This document shows, piece after piece, positions 43,520 through 54,937 of a stretch of 64,000 bases of DNA. The stretch spans positions 1-64,000 of the forward strand of contig NZ_LZHT01000094.1 in assembly GCF_001667315.1 (NCBI RefSeq), given 5' to 3'. Made by a program: the position numbers and the translations under genes. Each line of letters opens with the position of its first letter. The first letter of the stretch is position 1. The DNA is from Mycobacterium sp. 852002-10029_SCH5224772. GTDB taxonomy: Bacteria > Actinomycetota > Actinomycetes > Mycobacteriales > Mycobacteriaceae. The notes below the pieces were generated by a model. The model searched no databases. It was given only the letters and a program-made list of their open reading frames with translations, and was not told the DNA's origin.

Positions 43520-45073
43520 TCACGGCTTGCCCGGGAACTTCAGCTTGGACAGGTCGAAGTCGGCCAGCCCGGGTGGCAGCTCGTCGAGGCCCTCGGGCAT
43601 CTGCGACAGGTCGGGGAACCCGGCGGGCATGCCCGGCATGGCACCGAGCGGATTCCTGCTCTTGGGCGGTGTCGGACCGCGTCCGCCCTTCTTCCCCTTC
43701 TTGCCCTTCGCGCCCTTGGACTTTCGGGTGGCGGACTTGCGGCCCATGCCGGGGATGCCCATGCCGCCGAGCATCGACGACATCATCTTGCGGGCCTCGA
43801 AGAAGCGGTCGACCAGCTGGTTGACGTCGGACACCGCGACACCCGAACCGTTGGCGATGCGCAGCCGGCGCGACGCGTTGATGATCTTGGGGTCCGCGCG
43901 CTCCGCGGGGGTCATGCCGCGGATGATGGCCTGCAGGCGGTCGAGTTGTTTGTCGTCGACCTGGGCCAGCGCGTCCTTCATCTGCCCGGCCCCGGGCAGC
44001 ATGCCCAGCAGGTTGCCGATCGGCCCCATCTTGCGGATGGCGAGCATCTGTTCCAGGAAGTCCTCGAGCGTGAGCTCGCCGCTGCCGATCTTGACCGCGG
44101 CGGCCTCGGCCTGTTCGGCATCGAAGACCTGCTCGGCCTGCTCGATCAGGCTCAGCACGTCGCCCATGCCCAGGATGCGGCTCGACATCCGGTCGGGGTG
44201 GAAGACGTCGAAGTCCTCCAGCTTCTCGCCGGTGGAGGCGAAAAGGATTGGGACGCCGGTCACCTCGCGCACCGAGAGCGCCGCGCCACCGCGGGCGTCG
44301 CCGTCGAGCTTGGTCAGCACCACACCGGTGAAGCCGACGCCCTCGCGGAATGCCTCCGCGGTGGTGACGGCGTCCTGGCCGATCATCGCGTCCAGGACGA
44401 ACAGGACCTCGTCGGGGTTGACGGCGTCGCGGATGGCCGCGGCCTGGGCCATCAGCTCGTCGTCGATGCCCAGCCGGCCGGCGGTGTCGACGATGACGAC
44501 GTCGTGGTGCCTCGAGCGGGCTTCGGCGAGGCCGGCCGCGGCCACCGCGACCGGGTCGCCGGGCCCGGATTCGGGGGACGCGCCGGGGTGCGGCGCGAAC
44601 ACCGGCACGCCGGCGCGCTCACCGACGACCTGCAGCTGGTTCACCGCGGCGGGGCGCTGCAAGTCACAGGCCACCAGCAGCGGGGTGTGCCCCTGACCGC
44701 GCAGCCAGGCGGCCAACTTGCCGGCCAGCGACGTCTTACCGGAACCCTGCAGGCCGGCGAGCATCACGACGGTCGGCGGCGTCTTCGCGAACGCCAGCTG
44801 CCGGGTCTGTCCGCCCAGGATGCCGATGAGTTCTTCGTTGACGATCTTGACGACCTGCTGCGCCGGGTTGAGGGCACCGGAGACCTCGGCGCCTTTGGCG
44901 CGGTCCTTGATCCGGGTGACGAAGGCGCGCACCACGGGCAACGACACGTCGGCTTCGAGCAGCGCCAGCCGGATCTCGCGGGTGGTGGCCTCGATATCGG
45001 CGTCGGTCAGTCGACCCTTGCCGCGTAGTCCGGCAAGAGCGCCGGTCAATCGGTCGGACAGCGATTCAAACAC
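43520..45073 (-). CDS. ffh: signal recognition particle protein Ffh
   Basis: 517-residue SRP GTPase that brings nascent membrane proteins to FtsY. The N domain starts MFESLSDRLTGALAGLRGKG; the G domain has GLQGSGKTSLAGKLA (G1), DLQRPAAVNQL, DTAGRL (G3) and TKLDGDARGG (G4). The Met-rich M domain follows from about residue 300 (LEQMLAIRKMGPIGNLLGMLPG). A C-terminal Lys/Gly/Pro-rich tail of about 70 residues is an actinobacterial addition. Confidence 0.97.
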   Translation of the reverse strand: MFESLSDRLTGALAGLRGKGRLTDADIEATTREIRLALLEADVSLPVVRAFVTRIKDRAKGAEVSGALNPAQQVVKIVNEELIGILGGQTRQLAFAKTPPTVVMLAGLQGSGKTSLAGKLAAWLRGQGHTPLLVACDLQRPAAVNQLQVVGERAGVPVFAPHPGASPESGPGDPVAVAAAGLAEARSRHHDVVIVDTAGRLGIDDELMAQAAAIRDAVNPDEVLFVLDAMIGQDAVTTAEAFREGVGFTGVVLTKLDGDARGGAALSVREVTGVPILFASTGEKLEDFDVFHPDRMSSRILGMGDVLSLIEQAEQVFDAEQAEAAAVKIGSGELTLEDFLEQMLAIRKMGPIGNLLGMLPGAGQMKDALAQVDDKQLDRLQAIIRGMTPAERADPKIINASRRLRIANGSGVAVSDVNQLVDRFFEARKMMSSMLGGMGIPGMGRKSATRKSKGAKGKKGKKGGRGPTPPKSRNPLGAMPGMPAGFPDLSQMPEGLDELPPGLADFDLSKLKFPGKP

Positions 45074-45147
45074 CCCGCCAGCCTAGTGGTCTTGGCCAGC
45101 GCGGCCGGCCAGTGTCCCAGCCGGGCGCAGCTTGTCGCGTGGACGAC

Positions 45148-45202
45148 GAGTGTGCGGCCTGCCGTCTTTTCGGCTGCGAATGTGCGGCCAGCAGCACACT
45201 CG
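45148..45202. repeat. inverted repeat in the ffh / hydrolase gap
   Basis: CGAGTGTGC (45148–45156) and GCACACTCG (45194–45202) are perfect 9-bp inverted repeats 37 nt apart. The loop contains another near-copy (AATGTGCGGCC against AGTGTGCGGCC). It lies in the 212-bp divergent gap and may be a hairpin or protein-binding site. Confidence 0.5.
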
Positions 45203-45249
45203 CCGGCCCGGTCGGCATGAATTCGCCCCGGACGCGCGTCGCCGTGGCT

Positions 45250-45255
45250 TATGTT
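45250..45255 (+). promoter_or_regulatory. candidate -10 element of the alpha/beta hydrolase gene
   Basis: TATGTT fits TANNNT; the predicted start is near 45262, leaving a short leader with GAAGGGA (45272–45278) 8 nt before ATG 45286. No -35 match. Confidence 0.45.
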
Positions 45256-45285
45256 TCGGCAAGGGGCTAGCGAAGGGATGACCTG

Positions 45286-46080
45286 ATGCTCGAGGTGATC
45301 GACAAAGGCTCCTGCACCGCCGAGCACCCGGTTCCCCTACTCTTCGTCCACGGCGGGTGGCACGGCGCGTGGTGTTGGCAACATTTCCAGGACTTCTTCG
45401 CCGACGCCGGCTACCGGACGGTCGCGGTGAGCCTGCGCGGGCACGGCACCAGCCCCGCGCCGAAGCCGCTGCGCAAGGTTTCCATCGCCGATTACATCGA
45501 GGACGTCCGCTCGGTGGCCGACGACCTCGGTGGCGGGCCCATCCTGATCGGCCATTCGCTGGGTGGCTTCGTGATCCAGCGCTACCTCGAAGAGCGCAGC
45601 GCCCCGGCCGCGGTGCTGGTGGGTTCCGTGCCGCCGCAGGGCGTGCTCACCCTGGCGTTGCGGGTCTGGCGCCGCCGGCCGTCGATGACGATGGAATCGT
45701 GGAGCGATCCCACGCTGCTGAAATTCCTCGCCACCCCGGCGCTGGCCCGCGAATACCTGTTCTGCGCCGACACGCCCGAGGACGTCGTCGAAGCCTGCCG
45801 GCAACAGGCCGGGGCCGAGAGCGTGCGCGCCGCCATGACCGATCCGATCATCCGCCGCGTCAGAACCAAGCGGGTGACGACGCCGATATTGGTCCTGGGC
45901 GCCGAGTACGACGGCTTCGTCAGCGTCCGCGAGGTGCGCAACACGGCGCGCGCCTACGGAACCGAGCCGGAATTCTTTTCCATGGGCCACAACATGATGC
46001 TGGAACCGGGCTGGGCCGACGTCGCCGAACGCATCCGCGACTGGCTGCAAACCCATGAAGCGGTGACCCACGCGCGATAG
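45286..46080 (+). CDS. alpha/beta hydrolase
   Basis: 264-residue hydrolase fold: oxyanion block FVHGGWHGAWCWQHF (about residues 20–34), nucleophile elbow GHSLGG (Ser about 88), acid in GAEYDGF and His in SMGHNMMLEPGW. No signal peptide. The substrate (ester, lactone or amide) cannot be told. ATG 45286 has GAAGGGA at good spacing. It stands alone between ffh and the helicase gene. Confidence 0.87.
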   Translation: MLEVIDKGSCTAEHPVPLLFVHGGWHGAWCWQHFQDFFADAGYRTVAVSLRGHGTSPAPKPLRKVSIADYIEDVRSVADDLGGGPILIGHSLGGFVIQRYLEERSAPAAVLVGSVPPQGVLTLALRVWRRRPSMTMESWSDPTLLKFLATPALAREYLFCADTPEDVVEACRQQAGAESVRAAMTDPIIRRVRTKRVTTPILVLGAEYDGFVSVREVRNTARAYGTEPEFFSMGHNMMLEPGWADVAERIRDWLQTHEAVTHAR

Positions 46081-46116
46081 CGAGTCGAGTCGCTCCAACA
46101 CCGAAAAGCGTTGGCG

Positions 46117-46125
46117 TGCTAGATT
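46117..46125 (+). promoter_or_regulatory. extended -10 element upstream of the helicase gene
   Basis: TGCTAGATT (46117–46125) is an extended -10 (TGN-TANNNT). Start of transcription would be near 46132, 56 nt before ATG 46188. No -35 match is needed for extended -10 promoters. Confidence 0.45.
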
Positions 46126-46187
46126 TCACAGCCGCCACTCAACCGAGCTGGCCGTGTCGAACAGCAACGATTGGGGGGCCTGTGTCG

Positions 46188-47939
46188 ATGCCGGCCAGCA
46201 GCATCCAGGCGCGCACCGACACCGACCATAGCGACGACAGCGGCAGCGCGGCACTGCGCGGCTGGCAGCGCAGGGCGCTCGTGAAATACCTCGCCGGCCA
46301 GCCGCGCGACTTCCTGGCGGTGGCCACGCCCGGATCCGGCAAGACGACGTTCGCGCTGCGGGTGGCGGCCGAACTGCTCGGGCAGCGCGCCGTCGAGCAG
46401 ATCACCGTCGTGGTGCCCACCGAGCACCTCAAGGTGCAGTGGGCGCAGGCCGCGGCGCGGCACGGCATCGCGCTGGACCCGAGGTTCTCCAACAGCAACC
46501 CGCGGATCGCGCCGGAGTATCACGGCGTCATGGTCACCTACGCTCAGGTCGCCGCGCATCCGACGCTGCACCGGGTCCGCACCGAGCAGCGCAAAACGCT
46601 GGTCATCTTCGACGAGATCCACCACGGCGGGGACGCCAAGACGTGGGGCGACGCCATCCGCGAGTCCTTCGACGACGCCACCCGCCGGCTCGCCCTGACG
46701 GGCACGCCCTTTCGCAGCGACGACAGCCCCATCCCGTTCGTGACCTATGAGGCCGGCCCCGATGGGATTCGGCGCTCGCAGGCCGATCACGCCTACGGCT
46801 ACACCGACGCCCTCGCCGACGGCGTGGTCCGGCCCGTGGTCTTCCTCGCGTACTCGGGGGAGGCGCGGTGGCGCGACAGCGCCGGCGAGGAACACGCCGC
46901 GCGGTTGGGCGAACCGCTGTCCGCCGAGCAGACCGCGCGCGCGTGGCGCACCGCGCTGGATCCCGCCGGCGAATGGATGCCGGCGGTGATCACCGCCGCG
47001 GATCTGCGGCTGCGCCAGCTGCGCACGCACATCCCCGACGCCGGCGGCATGGTCATCGCCTCGGATCAGACCGCGGCCCGCGCCTACGCCGTCCTGCTGA
47101 CCAAGCTGACCGGCGAGGCGCCGACCCTGGTGCTCTCCGACGACCCCGGCTCGTCGGCCCGCATCAGTGAATTCGCCGCGGGCACCAGCCGCTGGCTGGT
47201 CGCGGTGCGCATGGTCTCCGAAGGCGTCGACGTGCCGCGCCTGTCGGTCGGGATCTACGCCACCAGCGCGTCGACGCCGCTGTTCTTCGCGCAGGCCATC
47301 GGCCGGTTCGTGCGGTCGCGCCGCCAGGGCGAAATCGCCAGCATCTTCGTGCCGTCGGTGCCCAACCTGCTGCAGCTGGCCAGCGAGCTGGAGGCCCAGC
47401 GCAATCACGTGCTCGGCGAGCCGCACCGGGAATCCGAGGGCGATCCCCTCGACGGCGATCCCGCCACCAAGACGCAGGACGAGAAGAGCGACCTCGACAA
47501 GGGGTTCACCTCGCTGGGCGCCGACGCGGAACTCGATCAGCTCATCTTCGACGGATCGTCATTCGGCACCGCCGCCCCGGCCGGCAGCGACGAAGAAGCG
47601 GATTACCTCGGCATCCCCGGGCTGCTCGACGCCGAGCAGATGCGGGCGCTGCTGCACCAGCGGCAGGAGGAGCAGCTGCAGAAACGGGCCCAGCCGCCCA
47701 GGGAACCCGGGGCGACCGGCGAGGCCCCGTCGGCGACGGTGCACGGGCAGCTTCGCGAGCTGCGCCGCGAGCTCAACACCCTGGTCTCGATCGCCCATCA
47801 CCGGACCGGCAAGCCGCACGGCTGGATTCACAACGAACTGCGGCGCCGCTGCGGCGGCCCCCCGATCGCCGCGGCGAGCCGCGAACAGTTGCGGGCGCGC
47901 ATCGATGCCGCGCGCCGGCTCAACGCCGAGCCGTCGTGA
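46188..47939 (+). CDS. DEAD/DEAH-type SF2 helicase (Rv2917-like)
   Basis: 583-residue superfamily 2 ATPase. Motif I TPGSGKTTF, motif II DEIHHGG (DExH), motif III TGTPFRS and motif VI QAIGRFVRS are in order, followed by a charged region and a C-terminal about 60-residue basic helical block (HGQLRELRRELNTLVSIAHHRTGKPHGWI). ATG 46188 is chosen over GTG 46182 and ATG 46116 for its spacing from GGGGGG. The layout resembles restriction-subunit or DNA-repair translocases, but no nuclease domain is present and its function is unknown. Confidence 0.85.
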   Translation: MPASSIQARTDTDHSDDSGSAALRGWQRRALVKYLAGQPRDFLAVATPGSGKTTFALRVAAELLGQRAVEQITVVVPTEHLKVQWAQAAARHGIALDPRFSNSNPRIAPEYHGVMVTYAQVAAHPTLHRVRTEQRKTLVIFDEIHHGGDAKTWGDAIRESFDDATRRLALTGTPFRSDDSPIPFVTYEAGPDGIRRSQADHAYGYTDALADGVVRPVVFLAYSGEARWRDSAGEEHAARLGEPLSAEQTARAWRTALDPAGEWMPAVITAADLRLRQLRTHIPDAGGMVIASDQTAARAYAVLLTKLTGEAPTLVLSDDPGSSARISEFAAGTSRWLVAVRMVSEGVDVPRLSVGIYATSASTPLFFAQAIGRFVRSRRQGEIASIFVPSVPNLLQLASELEAQRNHVLGEPHRESEGDPLDGDPATKTQDEKSDLDKGFTSLGADAELDQLIFDGSSFGTAAPAGSDEEADYLGIPGLLDAEQMRALLHQRQEEQLQKRAQPPREPGATGEAPSATVHGQLRELRRELNTLVSIAHHRTGKPHGWIHNELRRRCGGPPIAAASREQLRARIDAARRLNAEPS

Positions 47940-48099
47940 GCCAGGGCGTGTCCGAACGGCGATGATCGGTACAAGCGAACCGGCCGGCTGGACCCCTTCC
48001 GTGGTGCCGTTGCGGCCGCGTTAAGGCGCGGCATTTTCCGCCCTTGCACGCATGACGTACCCGCTTGTGCATGTGACAAATTGGGGTCAGAGTGGATTT

Positions 48100-48528
48100 A
48101 TGACCGAACAGAAAGTGATCGAGCAGTGGCTCGAGGGCTGTGCGGTGCAGCGGATCATGTTCCGCGACGGGCTGGTGCTGAATTTCGAGGACTACAACGA
48201 GCTTGTGATTACGGCACCGATGCGTCTGACTCTGCCCGCCATCGAAACCTCGGCCGCCGAAGTAGTCGCTATCGACCCGAACGATCCAGCGGACCAACTG
48301 CGTGCGCTCTTCGATTTCTCCGGGTCAATCTGCACAGGTGCCGCCTGGGACGACGCCGGAGATCTCCATCTCGAATTCTCCGACGATCACAAGATCGACG
48401 TGCCGTCGAACGACAACCTCACTGCATGGGAGCTGTACAGCAAACACCACGGATATGCTGCCTGCCTCACCCACGGCAAGATGCGGGTCGTTCGCCTGGA
48501 TACGGCCGATGCCGAGGGCGACCGGTGA
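48100..48528 (+). CDS. DUF6188-like small protein
   Basis: 142-residue acidic protein beginning MTEQKVIEQWLEGCAVQRI and with the alternating pattern (MFRDGLVLNFEDYNELVITAPMRL) seen in the actinobacterial DUF6188 family as I recall it. No enzymatic motif. Such genes often lie singly and sometimes beside toxin systems, but no toxin is present here. Start ATG 48100; the frame opens at 48052 with a less likely start. Confidence 0.6.
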   Translation: MTEQKVIEQWLEGCAVQRIMFRDGLVLNFEDYNELVITAPMRLTLPAIETSAAEVVAIDPNDPADQLRALFDFSGSICTGAAWDDAGDLHLEFSDDHKIDVPSNDNLTAWELYSKHHGYAACLTHGKMRVVRLDTADAEGDR

Positions 48529-48600
48529 GCCGGCTCGCGCTGTGTGGCGCACCGGTATTTTCGTAAGACATTGAGACCGGATTCAACGAACTCGGAAGAG

Positions 48601-48649
48601 CCGCAGTGGTTTTGCGGTTCGGCTTGGGCTAGAGCCGGCGAAACCGGCT
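48601..48649 (+). terminator. candidate hairpins downstream of the DUF6188-like gene
   Basis: Two short stems follow the gene: CCGCA / TGCGG (48601–48617) and AGCCGG / CCGGCT with a CGAAA loop (48633–48649). Both are stable but lack a U-tract; they may end the transcript. Confidence 0.35.
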
Positions 48650-48730
48650 GCAGCGCACTGTTTCCGAATCATTGCCGACCACCCGCTGCTCCTCATCCAT
48701 TGTCGTCATCCGTGTGGCAGCGTTCGTCGA

Positions 48731-48736
48731 TACTAT
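48731..48736 (+). promoter_or_regulatory. candidate -10 element of the VOC gene (leaderless)
   Basis: TACTAT fits TANNNT and ends 7 nt before ATG 48744, so the transcript would start at the ATG. It supports 48744 over the upstream in-frame starts. Confidence 0.5.
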
Positions 48737-48743
48737 GTATTTC

Positions 48744-49112
48744 ATGCGTCGCGTGGACTACGTCATCCAATATGTCGAATCGCTCAGGAGCTCGGTGACC
48801 TTCTACCGCGATGTGCTCGGGCTCAAAGTACGCATCGAGGGCGACGGCTATGTCGAATTCGAGATGGCGAACACCAAATTCTCGCTTTTCGAACGGTCGA
48901 AGCTGCCGGAGCTCATCGGCCGCGAAGGCGGCCACCCGCCGTGCGGCGAGATCGGCTTTGTGATCGACGACGTAGACAAGGAAGCGGAACGGTTGAGCGA
49001 CCTCGGTGTCGAGATCCTCAACGGACCGATGGACCGGCCATGGCATGAAAGGACGCTCCACATCGCCGACCCGGATGGCAACATCATTGAATTCGCCCAG
49101 AAGTTGCGATGA
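48744..49112 (+). CDS. VOC (glyoxalase/dioxygenase-fold) protein
   Basis: 122-residue protein with the vicinal-oxygen-chelate pattern: YVESLRSSVTFYRDVLGLKV at the start, FSLFERSKL mid-way and HIADPDGNIIEF at the end. The metal-ligand Glu is in NIIEF and a His is in HERTLHI. Lyase, dioxygenase or resistance roles are all possible. The start at ATG 48744 is decided by the leaderless promoter. It is convergent with glnD, 28 bp away. Confidence 0.85.
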   Translation: MRRVDYVIQYVESLRSSVTFYRDVLGLKVRIEGDGYVEFEMANTKFSLFERSKLPELIGREGGHPPCGEIGFVIDDVDKEAERLSDLGVEILNGPMDRPWHERTLHIADPDGNIIEFAQKLR

Positions 49113-49140
49113 TCACCCGGCACCGCCGTCGTAATCAGGG

Positions 49141-51597
49141 TTAATCGCCGACGGGTTCCTCGAGCACTTCGACCGCAGGGCCGCCCAGCGCGGCGAGCAG
49201 GCTTTTCTCAACCGCGTCTCGCGCGCCGTGCCCGGCCTCGGGGGCCGTCACACAGAAGACGTCGGCCGCCGTCGACCCGAATGTGTTGACCTTCGCCCAA
49301 ATGATGTCGGTTCCCGCACGTTCCAGCGCCTGGGTCAGCAGGGCGAGCAGCCCCAGGCGGTCCATGGCGCGGACTTCGACGATCAGCTGGCCCACCGTGG
49401 CCGTATCGACCCACAGAATGCGCGGCGGTGCGGTCGAGCGCGTCACGGGCACCCCGACCTGAACCTCGCCGGCCCGCGTCGCGCCGGCGGCGTCGCTGTC
49501 GCGCTTCTCCAGCGTGGCCAACACGTCGACATCACCGGCCAGCGCGCCGGTGAACTGCTGGCGCAGCAGGCCCGCTTCCGGCGGTGAACCGAACAGCGGC
49601 GACACCACGAATTCGACGACCGCGAAACCCGCGTCGGTGCTCGCCGATGCCGAATGGATGCGCAGCGAGTTCAGCGCCAGCACCGCGGCGGCCTTGGAGA
49701 CCAATCCCCGCTGATCCGGCGCGGCCATCACCACGTCGAGCCGCTCGCCGCCGCTGGGCTTGATCGCCACGTGGACCGCGCGATCGGCGGCAAGCGAAAG
49801 ATATTGGGGCGCAGTCGGTTCAGCCTTCGGAAGCGGCTCCCCCGCCATCACCATCCGGCAGCGCCGGACCAGCTCCTCGATCAGGGACGCCTTCCATTCG
49901 CTCCACACCCCGGGGCCGGTGGCCTTGGAGTCGGCTTCGGTCAGCGCATGCAGCACTTCTAGGAGCAGCGGGTCTCCGTCGAGCGTTTTCGACACGCGCT
50001 CAATGGTTTTGGGATCGTTCAGATCACTTCGGGTCGCCGCCACGGGCAGCAGGAGGTGGTGGCGCACCAGTTGCGCGAGCGTTTCGGCGTCGGCGGGCGA
50101 GATCCCCAGCCGAGGGCCGATATCCAATGCCAGGCCCGCACCGAGCACGCTGTGATCGACGCCGCGGCCCTTGCCGATGTCGTGCAGCAGCGCACCGAGC
50201 GCGAGCAGGTCGGGCCGCGCCACGCGGGTGGCCAGCGGCGCGGCGTTGACCGCCGTCTCGATGACGTGGCGGTCCACCGTCCATTTGTGCGCGACGTCGC
50301 GCGGCGGCAGGTCGCGGATCGCGTCCCACTCGGGCAGCAGCCGGCCCCACAGGCCGGTGCGGTCGAGCGCCTCGATGGTGGCCACCGTCGTCGGCCCGGC
50401 GGACAGCACAACCAGCAAGTCGTCCAATGCCTCCCGCGGCCAGGGCACCGGCATCTCGGGCGCGCCGGCGGCCAGTCGGCTCAGCGTGGCGGCGCCGATC
50501 GGCAGCCCGGTGTCGGCCGACGCGGCGGCCACCCGCAGCACCAGTCCCACATCGGTGTCGGGGCGCGCGTCGCGGGCGAGCACGATCTCCCCCGCGTATT
50601 CGACGACGCCCTCGTCCAACGGGCGGCGCTTGGGCCGGCGTACCAACGCCGACACGCCGCGGCGCGGCAGCGCGTTCTCGGCGGTGCGCAGTCCCGTCTC
50701 GGCGTGATAGGCGATGGTGCGGCCGGCGTCGGATAGCTTGCGGGCCAAGTCGAATCGGTCACCGATGTGCAACGCCGCGCTGAGTTCGTCACCGTACTGG
50801 GCCAGCAGCTGATCGCGTCCGCGCCCGGATACCCGGTGCAGCTCGGTGCGCACGTCGAGCAGCGTCAGGTGGGCGTCGTCCAACGAGCCGCCCGGCGATT
50901 CCGGGCGGGCCATGCCGTGGCGGTCGATGAGCTGGGCCACGCCCAGCGCGTCCAGCAATTGCACGTCGCGAAGGGCGCCGCGGCCCGATTTCAGGTCCGG
51001 CTCGGCCCGCTGCGCGATCCGACCGCAGCGTTCCCAGCGGGCCTGCGTCATTGCGACAAGCTCGTCCATCCGGGAGCGAATTGCGCTGCGCCACTGACGT
51101 CTTGCGCCCGCGATCAGTTCCTCGGACAGCCGCGCGTCGCCGGCGATGTGGCGCGCGTCCAGCATTCCCAGCGCCGCGATCATGTCGGCGTTGGCGACAC
51201 CCAGGGCCCCCGACACCGTCCGCACGCTGTGGTCGAGCCGAACGTTGGCGTCCCACAACGGATACCACAGCCTGTCGGCGACCTTGCCCAGCACGTCGTC
51301 GGACTTGTTGTCGTGCAACAGCATCAGATCCAGATCCGAATACGGCAACAGCTCATGACGGCCCAACCCGCCGATGCCGACGATCGCGAAGCCGCTGTCG
51401 TCGTCGATCTCGATCTCGGCCGCCTTGGCCATCAGCCAGGATTCGTGCAGATCCAGCCAGGCGTGGCGCAGTTCGGCGGCGTGCAGCTTGGCACCCTCGG
51501 ACAGCAGTTGGCGCCGCGAGGCAGCCAAATCGACTGCCCCGCCGGCGCTTCCTGTCCCCGCTGGGTGCCCGGGCGGATCGGAGCCGTTCGGGGTCAT
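49141..51597 (-). CDS. glnD: bifunctional PII nucleotidyltransferase GlnD
   Basis: 818-residue enzyme that modifies and demodifies PII in response to glutamine; in actinobacteria it adenylylates. Nucleotidyltransferase motif [20 protein letters not shown] (about residues 76–95), the HD domain [13 protein letters not shown] (about 450) and two C-terminal ACT domains (about 640–810; [26 protein letters not shown]) are in order. ATG 51597; it lies 45 nt downstream of glnB, the third gene of amt-glnB-glnD. Confidence 0.95.
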   Translation of the reverse strand: MTPNGSDPPGHPAGTGSAGGAVDLAASRRQLLSEGAKLHAAELRHAWLDLHESWLMAKAAEIEIDDDSGFAIVGIGGLGRHELLPYSDLDLMLLHDNKSDDVLGKVADRLWYPLWDANVRLDHSVRTVSGALGVANADMIAALGMLDARHIAGDARLSEELIAGARRQWRSAIRSRMDELVAMTQARWERCGRIAQRAEPDLKSGRGALRDVQLLDALGVAQLIDRHGMARPESPGGSLDDAHLTLLDVRTELHRVSGRGRDQLLAQYGDELSAALHIGDRFDLARKLSDAGRTIAYHAETGLRTAENALPRRGVSALVRRPKRRPLDEGVVEYAGEIVLARDARPDTDVGLVLRVAAASADTGLPIGAATLSRLAAGAPEMPVPWPREALDDLLVVLSAGPTTVATIEALDRTGLWGRLLPEWDAIRDLPPRDVAHKWTVDRHVIETAVNAAPLATRVARPDLLALGALLHDIGKGRGVDHSVLGAGLALDIGPRLGISPADAETLAQLVRHHLLLPVAATRSDLNDPKTIERVSKTLDGDPLLLEVLHALTEADSKATGPGVWSEWKASLIEELVRRCRMVMAGEPLPKAEPTAPQYLSLAADRAVHVAIKPSGGERLDVVMAAPDQRGLVSKAAAVLALNSLRIHSASASTDAGFAVVEFVVSPLFGSPPEAGLLRQQFTGALAGDVDVLATLEKRDSDAAGATRAGEVQVGVPVTRSTAPPRILWVDTATVGQLIVEVRAMDRLGLLALLTQALERAGTDIIWAKVNTFGSTAADVFCVTAPEAGHGARDAVEKSLLAALGGPAVEVLEEPVGD

Positions 51598-51642
51598 GCC
51601 CTCGCGGCCCGCCCGGGTTGGATCAGCAATTGACGGAAAATG

Positions 51643-53411
<1,769 letters not shown>

Positions 53412-53491
53412 TCGCAATCTCCTCCGGTCGGGGCCGCGACTGGCCGTCACAGACGCGTCTGACGACCTGATTGAGAAGATTGCGCAACGGT

Positions 53492-53521
53492 TGTTTCGGA
53501 GATGGTGCCGTCGTGTTTCGG
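53492..53521 (-). promoter_or_regulatory. candidate GlnR boxes upstream of amt
   Basis: TGTTTCGG occurs at 53492–53499 and 53514–53521, exactly 22 bp (two helical turns) apart; on the coding strand each reads CCGAAACA, containing the GAAAC half of GlnR sites. The nitrogen operon downstream makes GlnR control plausible. The alternating GTNAC half-sites are poorly matched. Confidence 0.4.
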
Positions 53522-53555
53522 CGGGATTAACGTCCCACGCACCGCGACGGGCGTG

Positions 53556-54869
53556 TCAGCCGAGCAGCGCGTCGACGAACGCGGCCGGTTCGAACGGCGC
53601 GAGGTCGTCGGGGCCCTCGCCGAGGCCGACCAGCTTGACCGGCACTCCGAGCTCCTGCTGGACCCTAAAGACGATGCCGCCCTTGGCCGTTCCGTCCAGC
53701 TTGGTCAGGACGGCGCCGGTGATCTCGACGACCTCGGCGAACACCCTGGCCTGGGCCAGCCCGTTCTGCCCGATGGTGGCGTCGAGCACCAGCAACACCT
53801 CGTCGACCGCGGCGCGCCGGGTGACCACGCGCTTGACCTTGTCGAGTTCGTCCATCAGCCCGACCTTGGTGTGCAGCCGGCCCGCGGTGTCGATGAGCAC
53901 CACGTCGACGCCCGCGGTGATGCCCTTGTCGACGGCGTCGAACGCCACCGATGCCGGGTCGGCGCCTTCGGCACCGCGCACCACCTCCGCGCCCACCCGC
54001 GACGCCCAGGTTTGCAGCTGATCGGCGGCCGCGGCCCGGAAGGTGTCGGCGGCGCCCAGGAGGACGCGTCGTCCGTCGGCGACCAGGACCCGGGCCAGCT
54101 TGCCGACGGTGGTGGTTTTGCCGGTGCCGTTCACACCGACGACCAGCAGCACCGATGGATGGTCGGCGTGCGGCAACGCCCGGATCGACCGGTCCATGCC
54201 GGGTTGCAGCTCGGTGATCAGCACGTCGCGCAGCACGGCCTTCGCGTCGGCCTCGGTGCGCACGCCGCTGCCGGCCAGCCGGGCGCGCAGCTGGGCGATG
54301 ACCGATTCGGCGACCACGGGGCCCAGGTCGGCGACGAGCAGCGTGTCCTCGACGTCCTGCCAGGCGTCCTCGTCGAGGTCGCCGCCGCCGATCAGGCCCA
54401 GCATGCTCCGGCCGAACGCGCTCTGCGAGCGGGCCAGTCGGCCGCGGAGCCGTTCCAGGCGGCCCTCGGGCGGCGCGATCTCCTCGATCTCCGGGGCCGC
54501 CGGGGCTTCGGGCGCCACGGGGGCGGCCGGGGCCTCCGGCGCCGGGGGCGGCGGCGTCACGGTCTCGGGTTCGGGGAGGCCGACGTCGGAGATGGTGCGC
54601 CGCGGCGCGTCGCGAGGAATGGTGGCGTCGTCGCCGACCGCGGGCAGCCCGGTGGTGTCGAGCCGCTCGGCGGGCGCAGCGGTCGGTGTCTGGCTGAAGG
54701 CGATGCCCGAGGACGCGGTGTAGCCGCCGGAGCGGTCGATCGCCCCGGGTTCGGTCCGGGTCGAGAAGCTGATCCGGCGCCGGCGGTGCCGCAGCAGGCC
54801 GAGGACCAGCGCGACCAGGACGGCTAGAACTATCAGGACCGCGAGCGCGATCCAAAGACCTTGGGACAC
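53556..54869 (-). CDS. ftsY: signal recognition particle receptor FtsY
   Basis: 437-residue SRP receptor GTPase. An N-terminal transmembrane helix (IALAVLIVLAVLVALVLGLL) precedes an acidic/Pro-rich A domain (about 30–130), then the NG domain with GVNGTGKTTTVGKLA (G1), DTFRAAAADQL, DTAGRLHTK (G3) and TKLDGTAKGG (G4). It lies 68 nt downstream of smc, the conserved smc-ftsY pair, and 145 nt upstream of amt. Confidence 0.96.
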   Translation of the reverse strand: MSQGLWIALAVLIVLAVLVALVLGLLRHRRRRISFSTRTEPGAIDRSGGYTASSGIAFSQTPTAAPAERLDTTGLPAVGDDATIPRDAPRRTISDVGLPEPETVTPPPPAPEAPAAPVAPEAPAAPEIEEIAPPEGRLERLRGRLARSQSAFGRSMLGLIGGGDLDEDAWQDVEDTLLVADLGPVVAESVIAQLRARLAGSGVRTEADAKAVLRDVLITELQPGMDRSIRALPHADHPSVLLVVGVNGTGKTTTVGKLARVLVADGRRVLLGAADTFRAAAADQLQTWASRVGAEVVRGAEGADPASVAFDAVDKGITAGVDVVLIDTAGRLHTKVGLMDELDKVKRVVTRRAAVDEVLLVLDATIGQNGLAQARVFAEVVEITGAVLTKLDGTAKGGIVFRVQQELGVPVKLVGLGEGPDDLAPFEPAAFVDALLG

Positions 54870-54937
54870 GCTGACATTGTTTCAAGCGGTCCGGTGCCGG
54901 TCGGTCACCGGGCCTGGCAACGGTCCCGAGCCGCCGA

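Noticed and set aside
48052-48099. Upstream start for the DUF6188-like gene
   Set aside because: The added 16 residues do not resemble the family, and the family start MTEQKV follows.
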